From NCBI GenBank assembly GCA_964017145.1, contig OZ024849.1, positions 2,542,001 through 2,606,000 on the forward strand: DNA of 64,000 bases, given 5' to 3'. The notes under the pieces were generated by a model that worked only from the letters and a program-made list of their open reading frames with translations, searched no databases and was not told the origin of the DNA. This stretch comes from Agrocybe praecox. Its lineage: Eukaryota > Basidiomycota > Agaricomycetes > Agaricales > Agrocybaceae. The translations under genes and the position numbers were made by a program. Of the stretch, positions 21,173 through 31,691 are shown piece after piece; within the stretch, counting starts at the first letter, position 1; the number at the start of each line of letters is the position of its first letter.

Positions 21173-23459
21173 ATTAGCCCATAATGCCTACTTTCGAATC
21201 TGTTTAGTAGATTGTAAATTAGTAGGGGCTTATTTATTCGTTACCATCAGTATACCGCAGTTTGTACAATTTATACACATCAACCTAGGAATGAGCATGT
21301 CATGTGGTAGAGAGGTGGCTTAATCCTCACCGAATTTAGTATTAACTCTGGCTTAATCAGGACGGTTAACTATGCAAGCGTGGTAGATTGTCTCTTGCGA
21401 GATCGTACAGGACGGCGATCAATTAGGGTATGTCTGAATAGTTACTCAGGGTATTATTAAAGTCCTGAATCCATTTTAGTTGGGAAGGTGGACTCACGCT
21501 TGATAGTAACAATTGTTCCTGCGTAAATAGCACTATAATTCCCAAATTTCTCTCTGTTTAGTAAATTATTAGGGGCTTAAGATTTTGTACGTTCAACTCA
21601 AGGTCAATATACCCAACCATTGTGCCGACTCTGAGCCCGCAACAGTTTTCCAACAACCACGATCCTTCATTTTGCCTTATTTTTCAACGCTTCTCTCGCT
21701 CTTGAATTCAATCGTTCAATGTTCAATGTTCAGCGCTGGCGTTTAGCACGCGTCGGCCCCTTGCCGTTTTTATAGTCCGACATCGGAGTTTTATTCGTAT
21801 TGTTCTCCGAGATTGTCGGGCTTGATGATGATCTGCCAGTGCACAGGTTATGCTTAGCATGGAATGATCATTCCTGCACATCCCGACGACGACGACGGCC
21901 ATAAAAGCATACAGATAATACCGTGACGAGGCTCAACAAAGGAAGTTCGAGGAAAGGGAACAAATGAGAATATGTTCAAAAGTATGACGAACGAGGATCA
22001 AAATATGGTATAGAAGTTTTTCTGAATTTCAAATTACACATCACGATAGCATTCCATAGTCATAAATGATGGGAATTGAGTAAAGCGAGGTGATGAGGAA
22101 GGCAAATCTCCAATGATCCACCCCCGTGGATTATTGATCGCCGATCGCCGATCGTCGAGTGTCTAGTTTTCGTTTTCGTTTTCGTTTTCTTCTGGCTCTG
22201 TAACAAGGGAGCGCGTAAATACGACAAGCAAGTAGAGATGAGAAGGATGAAGGAGGAGAAGAGGAGGAAGGAGGAATAGAAGGGGTCAATAAAATGTGGA
22301 AGGAGGAAGTGAGCTACGGTCAAAGGTTGGAAGGGAGCGAATAAATGAGCGAGCGGTTAGGTACTATTATGGCATATGGAGAGGAGGAGACAATCCAAGA
22401 TGCATAAAAGGGTCTCGTTGGCGCGCGTTTTCATGGAATATGAAGCTAAAGACTAGTGAGAAAGACGACAATGTGCTTGTATCGTTCCAGGTTTGCGTAT
22501 GCGTCTGCAGAGATCTGTAATGGTCACAATGGAATGCGAAGCTATGGCGGAATAGGGGGAGAAAATGAGAGAACAAATGATTCGTATTTGTTATGTTGAC
22601 CAAGGGACGGAGAGGGCGTTAGGCGCCAGAGGGATAGAGGACAATGTGCCGATGGCGTTCTGGGTTTACGTCTTGGATAGAGTTAACTGGCCATAATGGG
22701 ATGGGAAGTGAGAGCGAGAGAAGAGATGTTGTGCATTGTTATGTTTACGATGGGAAGAATACAGAAAAGACGATATGATCGAGGGCGAGGGAGGATTGAG
22801 GAAGGAACATACAGAGGAGCCCAAGAGGAGTCCCTCTGGAATACGAAAGCTCGAGAAAAGTGGAAGGTCTGAGGGAAAGGAAAGGATCGTACAGGTGCCG
22901 CGTCGCACGTGTATAGAGACAATTGCAGAACTGGGCGGGAGGAATGGAGAGAGAATCGAAGGTGACCCGGATGGGGAGAAGGAGAGAAGTGTAGAGGAGC
23001 GAAAGGCAAGAAGTAAGGGGAGGTATATGACGGTTATGGAAGAGGATCCACCCAAACAACGCCGAGAAGTGGTCCACAGCGGGTCGGCAACGTAAGAAAG
23101 AGCGAGTCAATATTCGTCTTCGTAGGCCTAAGGAGAGAAAGAGGGACAGAAAGGCGGTACATGCACATGCTGGATCAGGTGGAGGAAGCAAGCAAGGGTA
23201 AATAGAGACGGAAGAGGGGCGGCAGAGTGGGGAAGAAGGACGACAAGTGCGGCTGCGTATAGGAGAATGCGTCGAGGTGCGTTCGATCAGCGATGTTCGA
23301 GCTCGGTGGGACGTTAAATCGTTAAATCAAAAGAATTGCGTGCGGAAAAAAGTCGCGCGATTTACCCAACATCGCGGAACTTTCCTGTCCGCGCACACGT
23401 TCAGGGACAATTTTGATCCTTTACATTAATTCGCTAGCCATGTCCATCTCGCGTTCACA
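21173..23459. other. long intergenic stretch, no supported gene
   Basis: Purine-rich on the plus strand between about 22200 and 23250 (GGAAGGAGG-type runs). The open frames on the minus strand are serine/proline/leucine low complexity overlapping in two frames, as expected of composition alone. A GTTTTCGTTTTCGTTTTC microrepeat lies near 22168. I see no gene, element ends or repeat shared with the rest of the window. Confidence 0.4.
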
Positions 23460-25990
23460 TTTTTAAAAACACGCCAATACTATTGCGACTTCGAATTCCC
23501 CTATATCATAACACCCGGCTCTTCCCAAAAAGTACAACCGCCGCGACAATCGCAACGCTAAAACGGGCGTACGATGGACGCGATTTCTACCTGGAAAAAC
23601 ACCTGCTTTATTTCCCCACATGATCAGATTAAAAACCCCTGCCTATCTCGGGGAAGCACCCAGAATAGCGCGATTCGCACCAGCCTACGATTTCCATTCC
23701 ATTCTAGTTCAACACAAATGTACAAGGAGTCATATCAGAGGACGAGCAAGATGTGCGAGGGGCCTTCAACATGTATGTTTCGGATCTCTGGCGCCCTATC
23801 TTTCTCATGATACATGAGAAAAAGATTGAGTACTGAACCACAGATCGTTCATGATAGCTGAGAAGCAGACGGTCGCAAGACATATGCACAAGACCTTCTG
23901 GCGTTGGTGAATGTTCATACATCGGGGCTGAAATATGACTTCGTGACGGGAAGAACAAGAGAGGGAAAGAGAAGGGAAGAAAAGAAAGAAAAAGAAGAAT
24001 ATCGCCCCGATGGGCTGTATTCGGGAGGTCCGTAGATTAGGAGTCGATAAATGATAGCAAAAAAGAGCCAAAATAGCATATGGCAAGAAGCGAGATGAAA
24101 CAAAACCGCATCGCATCGCAATGGGGTCTCTCGAAGAAAGAAAATGTGCGTGTCATGAAGCAGTAACGATAAAACAGAGAACAAGAACCAGAACCGATAA
24201 CGAGATAGAAAGGGCCAAACCTGATCAGTCCAAAAAACGGGCTACGGAGGTAACCAGCACAATTGAATTTCGCAATTCCGCGTTCCATAGTCGTCCACCG
24301 GCTGCCTGCCAGGAGGAATAGGAAACCTCGGCTTCCTCGTGACGTTGGTGGGGTGGACAAAGCGGTGACAAGCGCGGACGGAGGAGAGCCTGCTGAATAC
24401 GAAAAAAAGGAGGAAGACGGGGAAAGAGCTTTGAGGTGAATACTCAGAAGATCAATTCAAAGCTGCATGAATAAGGAAGCCTACTTGAGGGACGGCAGGA
24501 ATTCCACTTGGACGAGGAACCTGGTCACGTCGATCTGCCTTCAATAAAATGCACGCACGAGCGCTTGGGGAAAGAGTAATGACGGCGACTGATGAGCATA
24601 GGGAGGTTCCGAAGAGTAAGGTAGGTGAAAGGTGGATATTTGGATATTAAGGGTCATGCTGTGTCTAGCTAGGAGCAGGGAGGAATTCGGTGATTGCGGT
24701 CGGTGGAACGTTAGGTATGACGAAAAAAAAAAGGGGGGGGAGGGGGGGGTTATGTAGCATTGGTGAATGGCGCTTATTAGTAGGCGAGCGGGCGGGCTTG
24801 AAGAGGAAGGAGAAGGAGAGGAGGGTACGAAGGGGTCCATTGGAGCGCAAAATAGCGAACAAGCAGGGGTGACCATCCCCGTCCTGCTTGATCAAATGCG
24901 GTGTCCTACAAGTGATGAGGAGAGCCGTTCTGCGATATAGGGAAATACAGATAAGTGATATGGTAGTGCGTGAGGACGACGACGGCCGTGGTGGGATGCT
25001 ATTCACAGGCACTTCGCCCCATGCGTGGGCCCAGGAAGTAACACCGATGGTAGAGTATATACCACCGCTATGCTGGACAGGGAGTAGGCAGCAAGTAAAC
25101 GAACGTTAGTCATGGTCATACGAGAGCATGACTCTATGTTATCTGGAAGGGAAGAATGGAGGGTGAAAGGAAGGGGAGCAGCGGAGGGGCTGATGGGGTC
25201 CCGGTCCCGGTCACTGGCAGTGCATCGATGCTATAAGAGAAACCCTTCTTGGTCCATCGTCCTATCCTATCCTTCGGGTCCTGTGAGAAGAAACATGGGG
25301 AAAGCCGAAGGGGTCAACGGGGGAACGCTTGACTGAAATACGCCCAGAAGCTTGCTAGCCGTAGTACCGATGCTGCATGTACCGCTAAGCAAAAATACAA
25401 CGAAAGGGATGGGACCATGACGCACCGTAGTTGTTGTCTTTCGTTCTCTATCCTATCCTTCCCTTCTATCCCAACGAATTCCGGTCACCAATATCGAGAA
25501 AGGGCGAAAGGGGCACATTGAGTGGGCCTCGAGAAGCTGGGAAAGCGTGGTCTGCGTCCCAGAACTTGCTAGCCACTGTGCTCTGCTGTGCCGTTAAATG
25601 CAAGGAGAAAGACGCGAGAACAGTGACGCACTGCACCTGCTTCGTATCCTATCCCTTCTCTATCTGAAATACTCCCCGCTCCGAGTCGTGCAAGAAGCCA
25701 GACAATAGCTCACGTGGAAAATATTGAAGCTACCTGTACTGTCTTTCAGTCGATATATTTGCGTGCTAGAACATGAAACAATCGAGTCTGAGTTCTGGGA
25801 AGGAGGCTCGAGAGAACGCGACCATTGAAGACACGTCTCGTACGCACACATCACGAAACGTCACGGTCACAATGAATCTTATCTTATCTCCTACTCGTTA
25901 ATCAACCTTTCCTTTCGGCCTTTCCGCTACCCTTCGCGTTCATTAGTTCTTGCGGATTCTCACGTAACGCTAATTAATGAATACGCGTGT
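23460..25990 (-). repeat. repeat X, full-length inverted copy (left arm)
   Basis: Matches 27810-34440 in reverse (excluding the hAT). Examples are ATTTCCCCACATGATCAG near 23610 against CATGTGGGGAAATAAAGC near 34325, and the GATCGTTCATGATAGC block. The end GACACGCGTATTCATTAATT (reverse) joins the 3' flank of the fifth secreted-protein gene. Fragments recur after the other copies of that gene. No transposase is visible; open frames are not preserved between copies. Its class is unknown. Confidence 0.65.
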
Positions 25991-26675
25991 CTGTGTACCT
26001 GGACAATTTAATCTGGACACAACACTAGGCACGAGAAAGAAAGATATAAAATGTTTGCTTGTATATACTGGTCAAAACCTCCATCGTCGAATGTGATAAT
26101 ATGTACATAGATGATATTGCAATACGCATAGAGGAAACATTTTATATCTGATGTAGTCTCACTGGAAAATGCAGCAGAAAAACGGGTGCAGACAGAAGAA
26201 AGGCCCAAGAATAGTAACATCCATTATTAATTAATCAAAGGAAATACTTCCAGGCAAGCTAAATTCGGGCGGGAATGTCTGTTCTTCAGAGTGGATTCGG
26301 AGTAGGGCTCTACTAAAACCATATGTAACTGGATGAGTGTGGAAGACTCTCATAGCCCATATGCCCTGTCGTTCCGTTCAGATTCTACTCCTTTATATCT
26401 GGCGTGATCTCTCAGGTGAGATTGGTATGGGGCCTAGCCGTGATTTTATGAAAGTGCATCTGCGTCCAGCTAGAGCAAGCAAAACGGAAGTCAAATTTGA
26501 TTCCATACGTAAAATAGCCAAATATAATTTTTAAATGAACTCAAAATCTATTCTAAGCCTACTGCTTATCAAAACCACGAAAGCGTCTAGGGCCTAGAAA
26601 GTGATATACACCCCAGATATATGCTAATCATCTGGCATTGAAAGTCTGACGGAGAATTTGCCACAGACGAATGTG
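25991..26675 (-). other. 3' flank of secreted-protein gene copy 5
   Basis: In reverse this carries the same downstream sequence as the other copies (GATTAGCATATATCTGGGG, then the run reading CCATACGTAAAATAGCC on the plus strand). It is non-coding, but conserved because it was duplicated with the gene. Confidence 0.6.
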
Positions 26676-27206
26676 TTATATCTTTTGGCAAGTAGCTGAT
26701 TTCACGACTGGGTCAACGAGTTGATCAGTGCCCGCGATATTCGTCATAAACATTCCTCTGAGACGTAGACATAGTTCAGGGACCAAAAGAATACCATCCC
26801 CAGCACAGTTCGCATTACTTTCCATAAATAAGAACGTTAGGAAGGTCTTTTGGCTATGAATCAAATAAAAAAACTCACGAATACTCTTGGCATTTCACAG
26901 TTTTACAAAATACAGTCTGATCCCGGGGTCCCATTGGGTTAACAAATTGAAAGCATTGACCATAATGTTGTCCGACGTATTTGTCCCCCGAGTATTTCGT
27001 AAATGCGATCTACGACGCGGCGTCAGTTTATTACAATGAGGAAATAAAAATGAACTCACGGTTGAGTCATCGGCTTTGTTGCAAAGATTCATCATATAAA
27101 CGTAGTCTGAGGGCACTGGCGGCACTGACGTCGGGAGAGTTATAGAAAATGCTGAGGCGCGCATAACCACGAAGCTCGAGATCGTAAGGGTCGCCAGAAA
27201 TCTCAT
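26676..27206 (-). CDS. small secreted six-cysteine protein, copy 5 (intact, inverted)
   Basis: Exons 27206-27060, 27009-26879 and 26817-26676 splice in frame to 139 codons plus stop. Start MRFLATLTISSFVVMRASA is a signal peptide; an ATG six codons upstream is less likely because every paralogue starts at MRF. Cysteines sit as in the family (NLCNKA, GQCFQ, FCKTVKC, NCAG, ATCQKI) with one extra in LCLR. Exon 2 starts ATC rather than TAC. It lies between two inverted arms of repeat X, opposite in direction to copies 1-4. Confidence 0.8.
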
Positions 27207-27340
27207 GATTGCGATGACAGTCATAGTACCGATGGTGATTTGAGGAGGGATTGAAAAGGAAGAGAGTAGAATATAGATATAGAATTGGTTGAAGGTGGAT
27301 GTCGAAGGTATCGATAAGAGTTTGTGTACGCTAGAAGAGC

Positions 27341-27347
27341 TTATATA
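27341..27347 (-). promoter_or_regulatory. TATA box of secreted-protein gene copy 5
   Basis: In reverse, TATATAAGC within the family promoter block, about 135 bp before the start at 27206. Confidence 0.65.
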
Positions 27348-27809
27348 TACGTCGGACGAGGGGTGGCTGACATAAAAAACGGACTGCTAACCAAAGACCA
27401 AAGGAGGGCGTCTAGTCCAAGATGAAATTCCCACCATCCTTTGGACAAATCGCAATTCAGGATCATTTCAAATCAATTGTATCTCGGACAGGACCTAGAG
27501 CCATTAGTTGTAAGATTCAAAACGTTCAAGTAGTAACCGATTGAAGGGAAGAACCAGATAAAGTTAGCTCAACCCGATAGCCTAGAGCCGTGCGCGTAGC
27601 AGAAAACAAATTACTTATCGGTCGTGTCCCGCTCGATGGCGGATGCGATTCCTGTGATCTATTCACACCGGCGGACGTCACGATGAAATTGGAAAAAAAG
27701 AAACAAATCGTCCAGGGCATAATGAATCGATAGATGTTCCTTGGCTATGCAACACGGAGGTATTCCATGCCTAGCTCGTGTCTCCCAAGTACTGGTTGAA
27801 TCTTCGGTG
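27348..27809. other. upstream region of copy 5, no gene
   Basis: The first 130 bp match the distal promoter region of other family copies in reverse (for example CGCAATTC and GACAAATCG near 27450). Nothing else recognised up to the start of repeat X. Confidence 0.4.
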
Positions 27810-27851
27810 TATGCAGATACTAATTAACAAATGGGAACCGAGACCCAGCGA

Positions 27852-27859
27852 GAACGAAC
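27852..27859 (+). repeat. left 8-bp target-site duplication of the hAT
   Basis: GAACGAAC, repeated at 32216-32223 directly after the right terminus. Eight base pairs is the hAT hallmark. Confidence 0.9.
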
Positions 27860-27911
27860 TAAGGCTCCAACTGTACAGTATACGTATACAACGAAGGGCG
27901 TAAATATACGG

Positions 27912-27942
27912 ATACGGTTCGTATACAGTATACGAACCGTAT
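27912..27942. repeat. 14-bp perfect palindrome in the hAT left subterminal region
   Basis: ATACGGTTCGTATA (27912-27925), a CAG spacer, then its exact inverse TATACGAACCGTAT (27929-27942). The GTATAC core recurs nearby and at the right end (32095-32200). It could be a protein-binding site or form a cruciform. Confidence 0.85.
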
Positions 27943-27978
27943 ATATACAGTTATACAGTAATTTTATACGGTTACATG

Positions 27979-30900
27979 CTAATCTAAAATTTCGCCGTGT
28001 TTCCTCTTCCGTTTAAGTGGAGCGTGTACATCGAAAAGGTCACTACCAATCCAGACCTTTGTTAAGAGAGCCTCAGAAATAGTACTGGCCTTCATGGACA
28101 TTCGCAGATCAGAACAGATGTGTCTTGACTTGGAAAATACGCGTTCAACGGAGACACTAGTTCCCGGAATGGCGAGATAATCTCGAGCCATTCGCGCGAT
28201 GGTTGGAAAGGCTCCTTCATGTTGCTGAGATCCCGTTAATCCTAATAATTCTGTGTGCAGAAAAAAGAGCCCATACCTTCCACCACAAGAGTGGGTTAAT
28301 GTTACTCCCTCGACCGCCTTCAAACCTTAAATACCGTCGCAATTCGTCTTCAAAAGCTTCTTGAGGAGACATTGTGGTCTGAATGGCAACGTTCTCGATT
28401 TCGAAATCGAGTATCGACGATAAAAGACCGCCAGCGCTTGCTGCTATTGCTTCTTTAAAAGCAAGGCTGTCATCTACCTGAGTGGTAGACTGAGGCGGAT
28501 TGGTCTGCTTATATGTCTCTGCAACATGACGGAACAGAATTTCGGCCTTTTCGACGACATCCTTCTGAGCGTTACGGAGATTGGTGACTCCGGTATCTGA
28601 TTTCTTAACTGTGACTTTGAACCACTCAGCGCGCAGACCCGGATGAAGGACTGTCCAAGACGATGTAAATATTAAATCACTTTGTTGATTGAAATCACGA
28701 TTACTCACTTGTTGCTAACCTATAAAACTGGTTCTCCAGTGCCTTCATGCGATATTTTGTGAGTTTTTTCAATGCTTCTGCTGCAGCAGCACGCATGACA
28801 GGGGGAATGTTCTGCTGGTGAGCGGTCATGGTGAGATGATTATTCATCAACTCATAGACTGGCAGAACATAAGAGATGGTTGGATACGATGCCAACGACA
28901 TCTGCAATGTGGCTTTTGTAAAGACCTACACGAGCCGGTACTTAATTTGTGCAAACCAAAAAGGAATTTAGGGAAGACACGCACTTCTAAAATGTCCGCA
29001 ATGAGCTCCAGCTCCTTCCAGTCCTTTCCGCTTAGGAGGATCTCACGTACACTTTCTGTATTAAAGGTCCAAGTGTCGATAGCCTACATCCTAGGGCTCA
29101 GCAAACTGAAAACATCTTAAACAAAGGGACTGACCTCTCGTTGCAGAAGAGCTCGGCGTATCATAGCATGGGTATAGTTCCACCGTGTTCGAACGTCCCT
29201 TATCACCATAAGCTTTGCGAGGGGTGTTTGCGGATATTTCTCTTGCGTAATCTTGCGAAATTGTAGGCGCCGCTGAGGCGATGAAACAATCTTTGTAGTT
29301 ATGAAGCGCAACTGCATGAAAGCTTGAAGGTAAATTCTGAAAGATATGATATCCCAAAAAATACATACCCGCTTAACTGCGCTTTCGCCAGCGAGGATTT
29401 GAGCGAGATCTGCATCCTCGGCAGTGCGTGCTTCTTGCTCCTGCTCCGTCATAAATGCTGTGATATCCGTCTCAGGTGCTATACAGCTTAAATCTTCGTC
29501 ATCCAGTGCGGTCTGTGAGTCATCTTGCGTTGCATCATAGTGGATGGGTGCCTCCTTGTTGAGTTCGTACCAGTCATCCTTCTCGGGGTCATCTGCTTCA
29601 TCAATTTTATGCAAAAAGGCCTGGACAACGAGGTTGATAACATGGGCAATGCAACGAATGTGCATGTCAGGTGTATAAGGTATTCCATAGCGTGCAAGGA
29701 CACATCGTGCAACGGTCGAGACGAGTACATCATTGACGGCAGCGTTGTCGGTTGTAAGGCTGATAAAGTATTGGTCTCAGGTAAGCACAGATAAAGAATT
29801 GTTATAATTAAACTTATCTGTTTTAAACCCCCGACACGATGAACTCCATCAACAAATGCAAGGCCGGCAAATATTCCTTCGTGCTGCTTGTCTTCAAGAG
29901 GTTGGAAGTCGACAACACGTTGAATAAGTGTCCAATCATCGTCTATAAACGATGCAATTGTGCACGCAAAGGTATAAACCATCTGCTTTGTTGTCCATGT
30001 GTCCGTTGCATAGGCCACCTTTGATTTAACTGTCTGGAAGCGAGTAAGCGAGTAAGTCCTATGTTTCGAGTACTTCTGAAGATAGAAAAATAAACGCACT
30101 GCAAATTCTTTAACAACCTTTGCGTGTAGTTCGGCAAATATCTTTGCAAGTTCAGTCCGGACACCAGTGTCAGATGGCAGTGAGTAATTAACTTTGAGAT
30201 ATTTAAACAGAACAGCCAGTGACGGTGCTTCTCCAGTTGTCCATGGCATACTTTCATCTAATATCCACGCAGCAAATAGCCTCAAAAATCCGGCTTTTGT
30301 AGGTTCAAGAGCGGGATTAAGGTCTCCTTCCTTCAAATATCCCTTCAGCAAATCAACACTCTGCTGAAAGTTGAAAGCTTCGGAGGACGGGACCTTGGTG
30401 TCAACTGTTGCGTTGCTTGGAGGGGCTTCTGTACGCTTGCATTTCATGATATGCGTGGCGAGATTATTGAGCTTTGGGCAAGTTTCTTCATCGTCGAAAG
30501 TAATGTTTTTGCCAGATACAGTTCGCTCAACAGTTCGGATACTAACAATGTCAAAGGTTACGGTCACCGAATGTAATTCAAAATGGATATCAATTCGAAC
30601 GTACTTGGGGCAACTCCTACACCGAAACTCCCACCGTTTTGCACCGCTCTTATCCTTGACAGGCACCGGGGGGTAAAAGCTCCTCATACTCTGGTTTTGA
30701 GGGCCAGGTCTAGCAGCGACAGTGCGAGCCTCTGCTTCCTGCACTTTTCTGAGTGCGGATTGTCCATCCGACTCATCTCCCGAGTCAATATCAATTGGCT
30801 TTTGAGCCGTGCCATTTTTTGGTTTTCCCTAGGCAAGGGCCATTTTTATTATACTTTTAGCAGCTGAAATTTGACACTGACACATACCTTGGTCTTTTTG

Positions 30901-31691
30901 GTAGTCTTCTTCTCCGGCGGTTTCGATTTTTCTGACCCTTTAGCTAAAAGCTTGACTTTCTTTGCCTTTCTCCTTGATTCCTGTTGTGAGTGGTGTGCTT
31001 AGTCCCGAACTGATCTGCAGATTGAAAAAAAAAAAAAGGAAGAAAAACCTACTAATGCTTCACCAGCCTCCATTGACTCGACAATTTCATTACCGTCATC
31101 ATCAAATACTTCGAAATCGCGTGGTGATTCAGGCTCCTTAGGGGGACGCACAGGTGGTACATAGTCACCATCTTCGTCGTCAGAACTCGGATTGGTGGCA
31201 TTCACTCCGGTAGTGTTTGTATGTGCAGTACTAATAAATTTATTAATATCACGACATATGTCATACAGTGGGAATAAAAAAGGATACACATACATTATCT
31301 CTTCGCATTCACGAAGAAGTCTATCCACCTTTATTGTCGCGAGATCCCAGTTAAGTGTACCATTTTCCACGCAATTATCGAAATATTTAATGACCAAATC
31401 CATGCCGTACGGGCCACGCATGACATGAAGAAGACGACCAGTCTCTCCGCGAAGTTCATTCCCAAATAGGCTATCCATTCGACGATTAAATGTTTCCCAG
31501 TGGGTAGCCGGATCTGTGCCCACGGGAAGATTCTGGAAAACTTGATAAATGCGATCCTCCTGCGTTGCATTCGGAACAGTGAGTGGTAGCTGCTTGATAA
31601 GAGGCCTGAGCCTTTCGATCTTTGAGGAAAAAACTTTGAAGTCGGGAAGTGGCATAACTGAGGGTGTTGTGCAAGTACTAGGTAGCGTCAC
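27979..31691 (-). CDS. hAT transposase, spliced, with N-terminal accessory domain
   Basis: About ten exons. The N-terminal part (from the Met at 31691) is a 200-residue domain with THWETFNRRMDSLFG and an acidic, proline-rich tail. A lysine-rich linker and a BED-like zinc finger follow (CRSC before an intron, then a TH and KCK after it, near 30460-30640). The catalytic core has YATDTWTT, then after an intron LTTDNAAVNDV and IRCIAHVINLVV (about 29600-29750), and VRTRWNYTHAMIRRAL near 29180. The C-terminal dimerisation region is ARDYLAIPGTSVSVERVFSK with RSHICSDLR-type continuation, ending at 27979. Frame changes coincide with GT-AG introns. It cuts and pastes the element in the nucleus. Exon ends in the 28700-29150 stretch are the least certain, and the 31691 start assumes the N-terminal domain is part of this protein. 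Confidence 0.85.

Noticed and set aside
22060..23191. Minus-strand frames up to 148 codons between 22060 and 23191
   Set aside because: Serine-, proline- and leucine-rich translations of a purine-rich plus strand, open in several frames, without splice structure or domain motifs.
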